The notes under the pieces are model-generated. The model was given only the letters and a program-made list of their open reading frames with translations. It was not told the origin of the DNA and did not search any database. A stretch of 64,000 nucleotides of DNA. Source: Cephalotus follicularis (Eukaryota; Streptophyta; Magnoliopsida; Oxalidales; Cephalotaceae). Within the stretch, counting starts at the first letter, position 1, and each line of letters begins with the position of its first letter. The translations under genes were made by a program, and so were the position numbers. Location: assembly GCA_001972305.1 (NCBI GenBank), contig BDDD01003333.1, positions 62,001 through 126,000 of the forward strand. The letters run 5' to 3'. Shown here piece by piece: positions 30,248 to 41,430 of the stretch.

Positions 30248-31340
30248 TGTTGACGTTTTAGTCTCAATCCTAGTTTTGATGATAACATATTTTCTTTTAA
30301 CAAGTTTAGTTTATGTGCAAGATACTTGAAATCTCTCAAAAGGCAAAAAGACAGTTCTTACATAAAAGACATCGACGCATTTTAAAGAGCACATCTATGT
30401 CTTTAAAGCACCAGGAGTTACATGCCGTTTTTCACCAAAGTCATCGATCCCTTTATGAGAAGACATCGACGTCCTTAGCACAGAAAGTTACAGGCCGTTT
30501 TTCACCAAAGACATCGATCCATTTTCTGAGAACACATCGAAGTCTTTAACACAAAAAGTTACAGGCAGTTTTCATTCAAAGGCATCGATCTATCTCTGAG
30601 AAGACATCGACTTTTCAACTCAAAGACATCGATGTATTTAAAAAGACATCGATGTGTTTATGCCCAAAAGTTACAGCTCGCTTTTGAAGAAAAGCATCGA
30701 TCCGATTCTATGAAGATATCGACGTCCAACTAAAAGACATCGATCCTGTAATAAAGACATCGATGTGTTTTACATAACATCTATTTTTCCAGAAAAGACA
30801 TCGATCCTTTACAAAGAAATCGATGTGTTGCTCATATCTTCAAAGCCTGGCAACAACTCCAGAAAAGACATCGACGACTTTGCTCCAATGGCTACATAAC
30901 AGAGTTTATAGGAAATCATCAGATTCTCAAATCTCAACCTCCATGATTTAAGCAACGGATACATGGATTTTTTTGACTATATAAAGGAAGATCCAAGCCT
31001 TCAGAATACACCAACAAACAAAGAATTCAAGCAATCAAGCAAGTTACATTCTATAAAGTCCAAAGTGCTCTTAGCTTCAAAGCATTATTTTTTGAGTTCT
31101 TTCTGTAATTCTCTCTTGTGTTCTTCATTGTAAGCTAAATCAAACCTATTGAGAGGTTACATTGTAAACACTTTTCAAACACTTGTAAAAGAGGAGAGTG
31201 AATCCTCTAAAGGACTTGAGGTCAAGGTCTAGTGATTGAGATGAATCACAAAATTGTGAGGTGTAACGAATTCCTTCCTTAATCAATTCGAGCTAGTGGA
31301 AACTCAAGGAGCTCCCTTGGGAAAAGTGGACACTTATTTC
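30248..31340 (+). repeat. X 5' LTR (about 1.1 kb)
   Basis: Starts TGTTGACGTTTTAGTCTC and holds the TCGA palindrome array, then the TATA box CTATATAAAGG (30978-30988). It matches the 3' copy up to GGGAAAAGTGGAC at about 31330. The usual LTR end and primer site are missing here, so the 5' LTR end appears deleted. Confidence 0.85.
30360..30890. promoter_or_regulatory. X U3 palindrome array (GACATCGATGTC type)
   Basis: More than 15 sites of the forms AAAGACATCGATCC, GACATCGACGTC and GACATCGATGTG recur every 20-40 bases, ending about 90 bases before the TATA box. Many units also share AAAGTTACAGGC spacers. Confidence 0.85.
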
Positions 31341-31369
31341 TTAGTTGTTAGAGGTTACAAAGATCCGCG

Positions 31370-33017
31370 ATGGAATTGAATATGACAAACAAAGAGAGTA
31401 TGTCCATCTCAAAGCCTCCTTTCTTCGATGAAAACAACTATAGTCACTGGAAAGCAAAGATGACCATTTTCATTCAAGCGCTTGACTTCAACTTATGGGA
31501 CATCATCATTGATGGCCCTGAACTTCCTCAAACTATATCAAAAGAAGGTGTAAAATCTCTTAAACCTAGAAGTCTATATACGGATGAGGATATAAACAAG
31601 GTACAACTAAACGCTAAAGCTAAACATGTTATAATATGTGCCTTGAATTCGAACGAATTCAATAGAGTTTCCTCATGTGCTACTGCAAAGGAGATGTAGG
31701 ATAGACTTGAGGTGACCTATGAAGGAACCAATCTAGTAAAAGATGCTAAAATAAATATGCTAGTTAGAGAATATGAAATTTTCTCAAAGAAAGAAAATGT
31801 AAATATTTCTAGTGTGTTTGTTCGATTTACCAATATTATAAACTCACTGCAATCCTTAAATAAGTGCTACACTAACAGTGAGATGGTAAGAAAGATACTC
31901 AAGTGTCTACGTAAGAGTTGGATGCCTAAAGTCACTACCATAGAGGAAGCAAAGGACCTCAACACATTTCCACTTGAAGAGCTTCTTGGATCGCTCATGA
32001 CACACGAGATAACGATCAAAAATCATGAAGATGATGAAGAACAAGACAAGAAGAAAAAGAATGTCATATCATTCAAATCTTCTATAGTGGATTCAAGCGA
32101 AGAAGATAGTGATGATGAGATGGCCTTAATAACAAGGAGATTCAAAAGATTCTTAGCAAAGAAGAAGTTTGGAAGCAAAAACATCAAGAAGTCAACTCCC
32201 TAAAAATCTGAGACGAAGAAGGAAGAAATCATATGCTTCGAATGCAACAAACCCGGACACTACAAAAGTGAATGTTCGAGGTTAAAGAAAGCCAAAGAAA
32301 CAATCAAAAAGAAGAAAGCAATGCTAGCTACATGGTCAGATAGTGATGAATCTAGCTCCGAAGAAGAGGAGAACCAAGAAGTAGCACAATTAGCATTGAT
32401 GGAAATTGACGCTTGATGAAGATGGAGATGAAGATGAAAATAAGGTAAGTGAACTTCTTGAATTACTTGAAAAGTTGAGTCTAGAAAATGCATCTCTCAA
32501 AAAGACAACAAAAGCAATTAATAAAGAGAATGTTAGTTTAAAACATGAGATAGAATCTTTATTAAACAAGTCTTTAGATGATAAGATTATATCCCTTGAA
32601 AAAGAAAATGAAACTCTTAAATTAGAAGTTGATGCTCTTAAGAAAACTTTTTCAAAGTTTTCAAACAGTAGTGAAAAACTAGATAACCTCTTAGGACTTC
32701 AAAGGTGTGTTTTCAATAAAGCTGGCCTAGGTTATGATGAGATGAACAATGTTAAGCACTTTCAAAAATATCTTGAAAAGAAAGATATTAAAAAGACCTC
32801 ATCTAGCATAACTTGTAACTATTTCAATAAGAATGGTTACACTACACACAACTGCTATCATAGAAAAAATGACATGCATAAGAGAAATAAGTCTAAACAA
32901 AACAAGTTCCATAGAAATCAAATGTTTAAGATTAGAACTATATGGGTTCCAAAAGGAACTTTTATCACTAACCCCCCTAGACCCAAAGCAACTTGGGTAC
33001 CGAAGTCTCCAACTTAA
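31370..33017 (+). pseudogene. gag: X gag
   Basis: Starts MELNMTNKESMSISKPPFFD, typical of copia gag (SKPPFFDENNYSHWKAKM). The UBN2-type core spans 31370-32150 with a TAG at 31697 in place of Trp. The first zinc knuckle (CFECNKPGHYKSEC) is intact at about 32234-32275, and a coiled coil follows at 32450-32700 (ENETLKLEVDALKKTFSKF). The second knuckle has lost a Cys and the His (CNYFNKNGYTTHNC). There are frameshifts near 32203 and 32406. The gene lies right after the LTR, without a recognisable primer site between. Confidence 0.87.
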
Positions 33018-34520
33018 ATTCATTTGTTTTGTAGACGTGTCTAAAGACATCATCAAAGAGGAATTGTTGGTCCCTTAATAGCGGATGATCCAAACACATG
33101 ACGGGTAACAAAAGTTTATTTGTAACCTGGGAACCAAAAGACAGAGGAAACGTAACTTTTGGAGATAACGCAAAAGAAAAAATCTTTGGAACCGGATCCA
33201 TAGTTAACGAAAATATTACTATTACTAATGTATTGCATGTTAAAGGACTCAAACACAATCTCTTGAGCATAAGTCAATTGTGTGACAATAATTGTAGAGT
33301 TATTTTCAAAAATCTATCATGTAGAGTCATTGACAATAACAATAACACCACCAAGTTTATAGGACAAAGAGAAGGTAATGTTTATGTAATAGACATAGAT
33401 GATCTTCAAAACCAAAACGTTAAATTCCTAGTTTCATTAAACAAAGATAGTTGGATGTGGCATAGAAGACTTGGACATGTTAGTATGAGAACAATTTCAA
33501 AGATTTTAAAACATGACTTAGTTAAAGGTCTTCCCAAATTGAATTTTCAAAAAGATAAAGTTTGTGACATTTGCCAAGAAGGAAAACAAACTAGAACAAG
33601 TTTTAAGTCAATTAACATTGTCTCAACTACTAGGCCACTCGAACTACTTCATATGGACCTTTTTGGACCTATAAACATAAGAAGATTAGGTGGTAAGTCT
33701 TATGCATATGTTATTGTTGATGACTACACTAGGTACACATGGGTTTTCTTTTTAGCACATAAGAGTGAAGTCTTTACCTTCTTTAAAAATTTTTGTAAAC
33801 AAGTTCAAAAAGAAAAAGGATTTTCTATTTTAAAAGTAAGAAGAGATCATGGTAAAGAGTTCGAAAATCATGTTTTTGATAACTTTTGCATAGAAAATGG
33901 TTTTAAACATGAATTTTCAACTCCTAGAACTCCTCAACGAAACGATGTTGTTGAGAGGAGAAATAGAACTTTAGAAGAAATGACTAGAACCATGCTTTGT
34001 GAAAATAATCTTCCAAAATATTTTTGGGCCGAAGCCACAAACACTGCATGCTATATTTTAAATCAAACATCAATAAGGACAATTCTCAAAAAGACTCCAT
34101 AAAAGTTATGGAGAGAGAGAAAGCCTAACATAAGTCACTTTCGTGCCTTCGGATGCAAGTGCTTCATACACAACAACGGAAAGGATCAACTTGGTAAGTT
34201 CGACTCAAAAGTGGATGAAGGTATTTTTCTTGGATATTCTCTTACTAGTAGAGCTTATAGATGTTTTAATAAACGTACTTTGCTAGTCGAAGAGTCTATG
34301 CATATAGTCTTTGATGAGTCAAATGATGTAAGTACTAGTATGCAAGATAGCATAAAATTTCATAAACCTTCAAAGAACATAGATGTGGATTCTAAGAATA
34401 GCTACCAACAAGATCTTGTAGATAAGACCTTTAAAGTAGTTAAAGATCACCCTCATGAGGCCATAATTGGTAATATTCAACATGGTGTTATGACTAGGTC
34501 TAATGCAAATACTTGTTAAT
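33018..34520 (+). pseudogene. pol: X protease and integrase
   Basis: The protease active site reads LNSG-stop-SKHMTGN (33070-33105), where the family has DSGCSxHMTG, so both the Asp and the Cys codon are altered. Integrase is better kept: WHRRLGHVSM and CDICQEGKQ give the zinc-binding set, and LLHMDLFGP, RRDHGKEFEN and NDVVERRNRTLEE give the catalytic D, D and E. A stop and frameshift after ILKKTP (34102) precede the C-terminal FRAFGCKCFIHNN, KVDEGIFLGYS region. The 334-residue frame 33098-34102 is the longest in X. Confidence 0.9.
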
Positions 34521-35996
34521 ATGTTGCTTTTCTTTCTCACTTTGAGCCTAAGAACTTTGTAGAAACTGAAAAGGATGAAAACTGGATAGTAGCTATACAA
34601 GAAGAGTTAAACCAGTTTGAATGTAACAAAGTTTGGTTTCTAGTACCTAGACCTAAGGATCATTCGGTGATAGGGACTAAATGGATTTTTAGAAATAAAT
34701 TGGATAATCAAGGAGTAATAGTTAGAAATAAAGCTAGATTAGTTGCTCAAGGTTATTCACAAGAAGAAGGTGTAGATTATGATGAAACATATGTACCTGC
34801 TGCTAGATTAGAATCTATACGTTTGTTACTTGCATTTTCTTGTTTTAAAGATTTTAAATTATATCAAATGGATGTAAAAAGTGCTTTTTTGAATGATTTT
34901 GTAAAAGAAGAGGTATATGTGGAACAACCTCAAGGTTTTGAGGATCCATTCTTTCCAAACCACGTTTTTAAACTAAATAAACTTTTTATGGTCTCAAACA
35001 AGCTCCTCGAGCTTGGTATGAGAGGTTAACAAAATTTTTGGTTGAAAATGATTTTAAACGTGGAAATATTGATATAACACTTTTTACAAAATTAAAAGAA
35101 AATGATTTACTAGTAGTACAAATATATGTTGATGATATTATTTTCGGATCAACTAACGAATCTTTGTGCAAGGAGTTTTCTAACATTATGAAGTCAGAGT
35201 TTGAAATGAGCATGATGGGAGAACTCAACTTTTCCCTTGGACTTCAAGTTAAGCAACCCAAAGAGGGTATCTTCATCAACCAAGCTAAGTGCGTAAAGGA
35301 AATACTCAAGAAGTTTGGAATGGGGAACTCAAAAAACAAGTAAGACTCCTATAAGCACCTCTACAAAGCTTGACAAGGACGAACAAGGTAAAAATGTTGA
35401 TCAAAAGCTTTATAGAAGCATGATAGGTTCGCTATTATATTTAACTGCTAGTAGACCTGATATTTTGTTTAGTGTTTGTTTGTGTGAACGTTTTCAATCA
35501 AACCCTAAAGAATCACACTTGTTTGCTATTAAACATATTCTTAAATATCTTGCATATACACCTACTTTTGGTTTATGGTATTATTGAGACTCTAGTTTTG
35601 ACTTACATGCATACTCAGATGCTGACTTTGGTGGTTATAAGGTTGATCGCAAGAGCACTAGTGGCTCATGCCAATACCTAGGTAGTATGCTTGTATCTTG
35701 GTTTAGGCAAAAGCTAAATTCTGTTGCTCTTTCTACCACCGAGGCAGAATATATTGTTGTAGGTAGTTGTTGTGCACATATTTTATGATAAAAACAACAG
35801 TTGATAGATTATGATGTTTTTGTAAAAAAATGTACCTACAAAATGTGATAATATGAGTAATATTTGTCTTGCTAAAAACCCTGTTCATCATTCGAAGACA
35901 AAACACATTGACATTAGGTATCACTTTTTATGAGAACATGTTGAAAATGGAGATATTAGGTTAGAATATGTTTCAACCAAAAAACAAGTTGCTAAT
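34521..35996 (+). pseudogene. pol: X reverse transcriptase and start of RNase H
   Basis: RT is readable in pieces: [36 protein letters not shown], then a deletion in FKLNKLFMVSNKLLE and the catalytic [11 protein letters not shown] near 35128-35160. The RNase H part follows ([41 protein letters not shown]) with several stops after 35780. The reading reaches KQVAN at 35996, where element C is inserted, and resumes at 56358. Confidence 0.9.
35992..35996. repeat. Target site duplication of C (left)
   Basis: CTAAT, repeated at 56358-56362. Taking out one copy and C restores the RNase H reading of X. Confidence 0.9.
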
Positions 35997-36014
35997 TAAA
36001 TCAACTACAAGTGG

Positions 36015-36015
36015 N
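36015..36015. other. Single ambiguous base
   Basis: One N inside the terminal part of the C 3' LTR, next to sequence that cannot be checked against the other LTR. Confidence 0.95.
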
Positions 36016-36584
36016 TATGCACACAAAAGCAAGTAAATAAACAATTTAAAGAGTGAGAGTTAGAGAGAGTGCAAACACAATTTTAGAGTGGTTCGGCGTA
36101 ACTCTTGCCTACGTCCACTTTTCCCAGGGATCTCCTTGAGTTTCCACTATTCTCAGAATAAAATTCCGGGTGCTATTCGGTACACCTTTGTGATTGAACT
36201 CAATCACTTACAACTCTCTTGGGTTCACTCCCCAATCTCTTTTAGGGTTCACTCCCCTATTACAATCAAAAATGGATAAAATAGTGTTTTGTTCTAAACC
36301 TCTCAAAAGGCTGGATTTTACAAGATAAAATCGCTCAATTTAAATGAGAACAAATATGGGCTAAGATATATGATAGAAGCTTTTGAGATGAACTTGATTT
36401 TTGAGTACTTGTGATATGTTCTCTTGAAAGATCTTGTTCTTTGATGTCACTTGTTGTTCTTGTTATTCTCTCTCTTCAAAACACCTTTGTATATATATGT
36501 TTTTGCCTCAGAGATCCGTTGGGTATTCTCTTGAAAGTTGTTGCATAAAAAACAACGCATTAAAACTCTGTCATAATTCTTTTC

Positions 36585-36960
36585 AGCGCGTAAAGCGTCG
36601 GCTGTTTCCTTCAAAGCGTCTACGCTTATGTGACCGTTAGGTATTTTAATTTGAATTTGTCGAGTCAAAGCGCAGGCGTTCTGGGTGTAGGAGTCGACCG
36701 TTGCCACAAAGCGCAGACGGTTAGATCAAAGCGTCGCCGCTTGTGCCAAATTGAATTCCTCCTAAGTCACTGGTTTAATCAGCAGACTCCGTGTGTCAAA
36801 GCGCAGACGCTTTGCATTAAAGCGCAGACGCTTAAATTTAGGCATCGAAGGTTTGAGCATTTGTTCTACTCCTTAAAGCACTTCAACGGTAGACGCTTTG
36901 TTCATTGCCTCGACTGTTGCACAAAGCACTGACGCTTTATTTCTGAGCGTCGATGGTTTG
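36585..36960. promoter_or_regulatory. C U3 palindrome array (GCGTCGACGC type), 3' copy
   Basis: Sites such as AAAGCGTCGGC, AAAGCGTCTACGCTT, GAGTCGACCG, AAAGCGCAGACGCTT and GAGCGTCGATGG recur every 20-35 bases, upstream of the TATA box on the minus strand. The same array is at 55860-56235 in the 5' LTR. Confidence 0.85.
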
Positions 36961-37081
36961 CCCTGTTTCTGCAGTTTTTTGTGCTGTTTAGCGCTTTCCA
37001 CGTTTTTCTTGCACACAAAGAAACTTGGTTAAACACAAATATGTTATCATCAAAACTAGGACTGAGACATAAATTTCAACA

Positions 37082-37748
37082 ATCTCCCCCTTTTTGATGA
37101 TGACAAAATTTGGTATAACTTAATAACATAACAAATAATGCACAAATGTATTTGCTCCCCCTTAATTCATTATCTCCCCTTTAGTTAAACATTGGGTGTT
37201 TACTTTGTCATTATTTCCCTATCTTTTCTTATCATTTCTCCCCCTTTTTCTTATCAATTCAAAAAAGATTTAAATTGTTATAATCAAATCAATTTGTTGT
37301 TGTAAAACAATGTCATTTAAACAGCCATAGTCATGTCATTTTTCAATAACAATATCATCAATGTCAAATTCATTCATGACATTGGATTAAGTACAAAAGA
37401 AATCATTCCAAAAACATGATTTCACATTCCATACTTCAAACTAACACAAGTTTTACATATCAAAATTTAAACCAATACATAGATATAAAATGCATAATGA
37501 GATAACACAAAGTTTGTGGAATACATTAAATTGTCACATTACAAAGTTCAAACCACAAATCATAAAACATTGTTCACAGCAAAAATACTACATCATTATA
37601 GAATGCAAAAATGAAATGCATGAGCCTAGTCGTCCATGTGAGTGTCTTCGTTTTCACCACCGATCTCTCCCTCCAAGTCATCGGTTGCTCCATCATCTTG
37701 GGGAATGTCATCATTGTCGTGGCTCGAGGAGAGGGAAATGAGACCTTC
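37082..37748 (-). promoter_or_regulatory. C polypurine tract and 3' untranslated spacer
   Basis: The minus-strand AAAAAGGGGGAGAT (37082-37095) directly precedes the LTR. Further clusters of CCCCC on the plus strand (37155-37165, 37240-37250) look like extra purine runs. The rest to 37748 is A/T-rich with no gene. Confidence 0.8.
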
Positions 37749-38876
37749 TTAGTCCATTATCCCCGTTTCGGCGAACTTCTTTGCCATTTTCCTTTGTCTT
37801 CGTTTAACCGATTGCATATTCATTTTTATATCTTCGACGTTTTGCTGCAGTCCCTTAATTGCATCCAAAATCTCTTCTAATTTGTTGCTTGGGAGATTGA
37901 TAACCGGAGTTTGCTCAACTTGAGGTTCGTTTGGAACATTTTGTGCTTCATCGCCCATTTCTTCCTCTCCCTCTTCTTCAATGACTCGATTTGAGTCCTC
38001 TTCTCTTGGAATCCATGTTCCGAGCCGTTTGTGCTTTTTGAACCCCATTCTTCCTAGGGTTCCTTTACCTAACTTATCAACACTCTGGAGTGGGTGATTA
38101 ATTTCTCCAGTTAGGTCAATTGAGAAGAATTGGAGGATTTTGGTAATGATATTGCTATATCCTAATCTGGCATTCTCTCGGTCATGGATGGCATGCATGT
38201 GATTAATTATCAGGAAAGGAACATTAATTCTTCTGCCGGTGATTAAGTGGTACATGGTATATGCCTCCATGTGGGTTACCTCATCGAACCCACCAGCTTT
38301 AGGCAAAATGTGTGTACACACAGCACGATGTAGGAACCTATAATGTAAACTGAGGTTCCTAGTGTACATTCACTGTAGAAAATCAGCGTTTTCACCAAAC
38401 AAAACTCGTACACAATCCTGTCTATCAAAATCTCTACTCGTTACCCAAGTTCTTTGGTTCCATCCCCTAGCACCATCATTCGAAACATTTAGGATTGTGG
38501 CTAGTGTGTCAATTTCTAATTCTATTCCCGTGTTTTTGACCCTAGTGCTTACTTCTTCCATAGAGCTATTTAAAATGTGAACATAAAATTCCTTAATCAA
38601 CTCAGGATAGCTAGGTAAATTGATTGAGAATAAGGGTTCTAACCCTTGAGCACCTAACCATCCTATAATGGGAAAACCCTCACTATTGCAGAAATCAAAA
38701 TCTAGTACTTTGCCTACTAGAATCTTACGATTAAAATAAGCTTCAGGATACCTAGGGAGTGAGGAAACACCCTCTGGTGTGGCTGGATGAGTGTCTATGC
38801 CTTTTCCTTTGCACCCAACAGATTTCCTCTTTGTTTTAGACCCTTGTCCAACTTCAACATTCTTGGTTCTTGGCAT
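37749..38876 (-). pseudogene. C 3' accessory ORF (putative plant transposon protein)
   Basis: The minus-strand ATG at 38874-38876 begins MPRTKNVEVGQGSKTKRKSVG, a basic N-terminus. A conserved-looking globular part follows (YPELIKEFYVHILNSS, GIELEIDTLATILNV, then LHYRFLHRAVCTHILPK, MEAYTMYHLITGRRINVPFLIINHM), then an acidic linker and a C-terminal helix. One TGA (38370-38372) breaks it in frame. It sits where some SIRE elements have an env-like gene, but no signal peptide or membrane segment is visible. The family is usually named putative plant transposon protein; function unknown. Confidence 0.78.
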
Positions 38877-38984
38877 CTTTGATGTTAGGTTGAGGTTTAT
38901 CAAGTGTTTTCGAGTGAAATGATGCACGAAATCGCCAGAGACAGTGGGTTGAGGGTTAGGAGTTTGAGTTTTTGTGTAAGAATG

Positions 38985-39140
38985 GCTTGACAGACGGCGC
39001 TTTCTGTCTTAAAACGCGACTAAAGCGTCGACGGAGTATAGGGAGGCGTCGGCGCTTTGACTGATTTCCCTAATTCGAGCCCTAATTTTTGTATAAAGTG
39101 TTGACGCTTTAATGACAGGCGTCGGCGCTTTGCTCTGTTT
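38985..39140. promoter_or_regulatory. C internal palindrome array upstream of the accessory ORF
   Basis: AAAGCGTCGACGG, AGGCGTCGGCGCTTTG, AAAGTGTTGACGCTTT and AGGCGTCGGCGCTTTG lie between the pol stop (39251) and the accessory ATG (38876). They are of the same sequence type as the C LTR array. Confidence 0.8.
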
Positions 39141-39250
39141 TCTGCCAATTTTTCGTAAACGCATATGAATGAATGCAAATGATGTATACATGAATAAACA
39201 AGCATATTTAGCAAACATACATTACCACAGCAATCATCTAAACATGCCAA

Positions 39251-40985
39251 TCACTTAATTTCACATAGACCTAATTTCAATCTAAATTTTGAGAAGGTTT
39301 GTTCGTCTAACAGTTTTGTGAAGATGTCCGCGACTTGTTCTTGAGTCAGGACGAAAACTAATTCAATATCACCTTTTTCTATGTGATCTTTTATGAAGTG
39401 ATATCTAATGTCAATGTGTATAGTCCTAGAGTGATGAACCGGGTTTTCCCCTAAACATATCGCAATAGTGTTATCACATCTAATTGGCACTTTTCAAAGT
39501 TAAAGCCATAGTCAAGGAGTTGTTGCTTCATCCACATGATTTGGGCGCAACAACTTCCCGCGGCAATATATTCGGCTTCGGTGGTCGAGAGTGCTACTGA
39601 AATTTGTTTCTTACTAAACCAAGAAATAAGCATGTTGCCTAAAAATTGACACATGCCACTCGTGCTTGTTCTATCCACTTTATATCCTCCAAAATCGACA
39701 TCGGAGTAAGTGTGTAAGTCAAAGGATGAATTCTTAGGATACCATAGTCCTAAGAAGGGTGTGTATGCTAAATACTTGAATATTCGTTTTACGGCATGCA
39801 AGTGGGATTCCTTGGGACATGCTTGAAATCTAGCACATGAGCATACACTAAACAAAATGTCCGGCCTACTCGCCGTTAAGTAAAGCAATGAACCTATCAT
39901 GCTTCTATACAATTTTTGATCAATAGACTTACCTTGCTCATCTTTGTCAAGTTTGGTAGTTGTACTCATAGGTGTCTTACTCTTTTTGGTGTTCTCCATC
40001 ACAAATCTTTTGAGTAAGTCCTTGACATACTTTGATTGGTTGATGAAGATTCCTTCCTCTAGTTGTTTGACTTGAAGTCCAAGGAAGTAGTTGAGCTCAC
40101 CCATCATGCTCATTTCAAATTCTTCCTGCATGATCTTAGAGAAACTTTTGCACAAGCCTTTGTTAGTAGAACCGAAAATTATATCATCAACGTAGACTTG
40201 AACAATTAAAATTTCTTTATTAACAGTTTTTGTGAAGAGGGTAATATCGATTGTTCCTCTTTTAAAGCCATTTTCGTGTAAATAGCCACTTAACTTTTCG
40301 TACCAAGCTCTAGGAGCTTGTTTCAAGCCATATAATGCCTTTGAAAGTTTAAAGACATGGTTGGGAAAATGGGGGTTTTCAAACCCGGGAGGTTGTTCCA
40401 CATAAACTTCCTCCTTTATTACACCATTTAAGAATGCACTCTTTACATCCATTTGAAAGAGAGTGAAATCCTTAAATGATGCATATGCAAGTAGCATTCG
40501 TATAGACTCTAATCTTGCTACGGGTGCGTATGACTCATCAAAGTCAATTCCCTCTTCTTGGGAATATCCCTTAGCAACAAGCCTAGCTTTGTTTCTAATT
40601 ATAATTCCTCGGTCATCTACTTTGTTACGAAATACCCATTTTGTACCAATTATGTTATGGTTACTAGGCCTAGGAACTAGATTCCATACTTTATTTCTTT
40701 CGAATTGATTTAATTCCTCTTGCATAGAATTTATCCAATTTTCATCTTTTTCGGCCTCATTTATATTTTTAGGTTCTATTTGTGACAAGAAAGCAATATA
40801 ATTATGATTTACACTAGATCTAGTAGATACACCTAATCTAGGATTACCTATTATTGCTTCATGAGGGTGACCTCTTACCACCTTCAAGGTTTTGTCGTGG
40901 AGAGCTTCTTGATAGCTTTCTTGAGGTGTTTCTTCTATAGTGGATTCCTCCTTTTTGGTTTCATCTAGGTTTAGCTCGTTAACTC
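39251..40985 (-). pseudogene. pol: C reverse transcriptase and RNase H
   Basis: A 478-residue minus-strand frame (40887-39451) covers RT and most of RNase [56 protein letters not shown] (catalytic), [14 protein letters not shown] [28 protein letters not shown] and [16 protein letters not shown]. One A is missing in the AAA-GTG context near 39495, shifting the end ([30 protein letters not shown]) to a second frame that stops at 39251. It is otherwise nearly intact and is the best RT in the window. The N-terminus is cut at 40985 next to element D. Confidence 0.93.
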
Positions 40986-41127
40986 CATTTCACACCAATG
41001 CGGAAATTTAAAGAGTGTAGGGTTGAGAGAGTTGCAAACAAATGTATAGCGGTTCGGTAAACTACCTACGTCCACTCCCCAAGGCCTCCCCTTCAGTATT
41101 TCACTATGTATGCCCCAATCCGGGCTT

Positions 41128-41132
41128 GAAAC
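41128..41132. repeat. Target site duplication of S1 (left)
   Basis: GAAAC, repeated at 43861-43865. The other D LTR has a single GAAAC at 52613-52617, the empty site. Confidence 0.95.
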
Positions 41133-41282
41133 TATAATAACCGCAATTTCCATTCATGTATTTTGTATCCAACAATGAATAAAGTATACCTTTTGAGATG
41201 TTATGTTGGTTACTTTTCTTTAATGAATGAAGTTGGAATAGAATTTTAAATGAAAAATTAAAGAATTGAATTTTGTTATTAA

Positions 41283-41430
41283 ACCGCCGACGCTTAGATA
41301 CACACCATCGACGCTTAAGCTGGACACGTGCACAATATGAGGGCGCCAACCGTCGACCTTTAAATGCCCAGCATTGACACTTAGAGGCGTATAACCGCCG
41401 ATGCCCAAGGTTAACCGTCGACGCTTTAGT
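41283..41430. promoter_or_regulatory. S1 palindrome block 1 (GCGTCGACGC type)
   Basis: ACCGCCGACGCTTAG, CCATCGACGCTTAA, AACCGTCGACC, AACCGCCGATGCC and AACCGTCGACGCTTTAG recur every 25-40 bases. Confidence 0.75.

Larger units (their letters stand above)
35997..37081 (-). repeat. C 3' LTR
   Basis: On the minus strand it starts TGTTGAAATTTATGTC at 37081. TATATATAT (36490-36498) is the TATA box and the palindrome array lies upstream of it. The last 19 bases (35997-36015, with an N at 36015) cannot be compared with the other LTR because of the gap there. A 24-base unit GGGTTCACTCCCCAATCTCT is tandemly repeated here, but single in the 5' copy. Confidence 0.87.

Noticed and set aside
30360..30890. 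Spaced short repeats resembling a CRISPR array
   Set aside because: Repeats are 10-14 bases, variable, palindromic and unevenly spaced. They lie in LTR U3 of a plant retroelement, with no cas genes.
37749..38927. Env gene of a SIRE-type (retrovirus-like) element
   Set aside because: No signal peptide, transmembrane segment or glycoprotein features are visible. The N-terminus is basic and the C-terminus an acidic linker plus helix.
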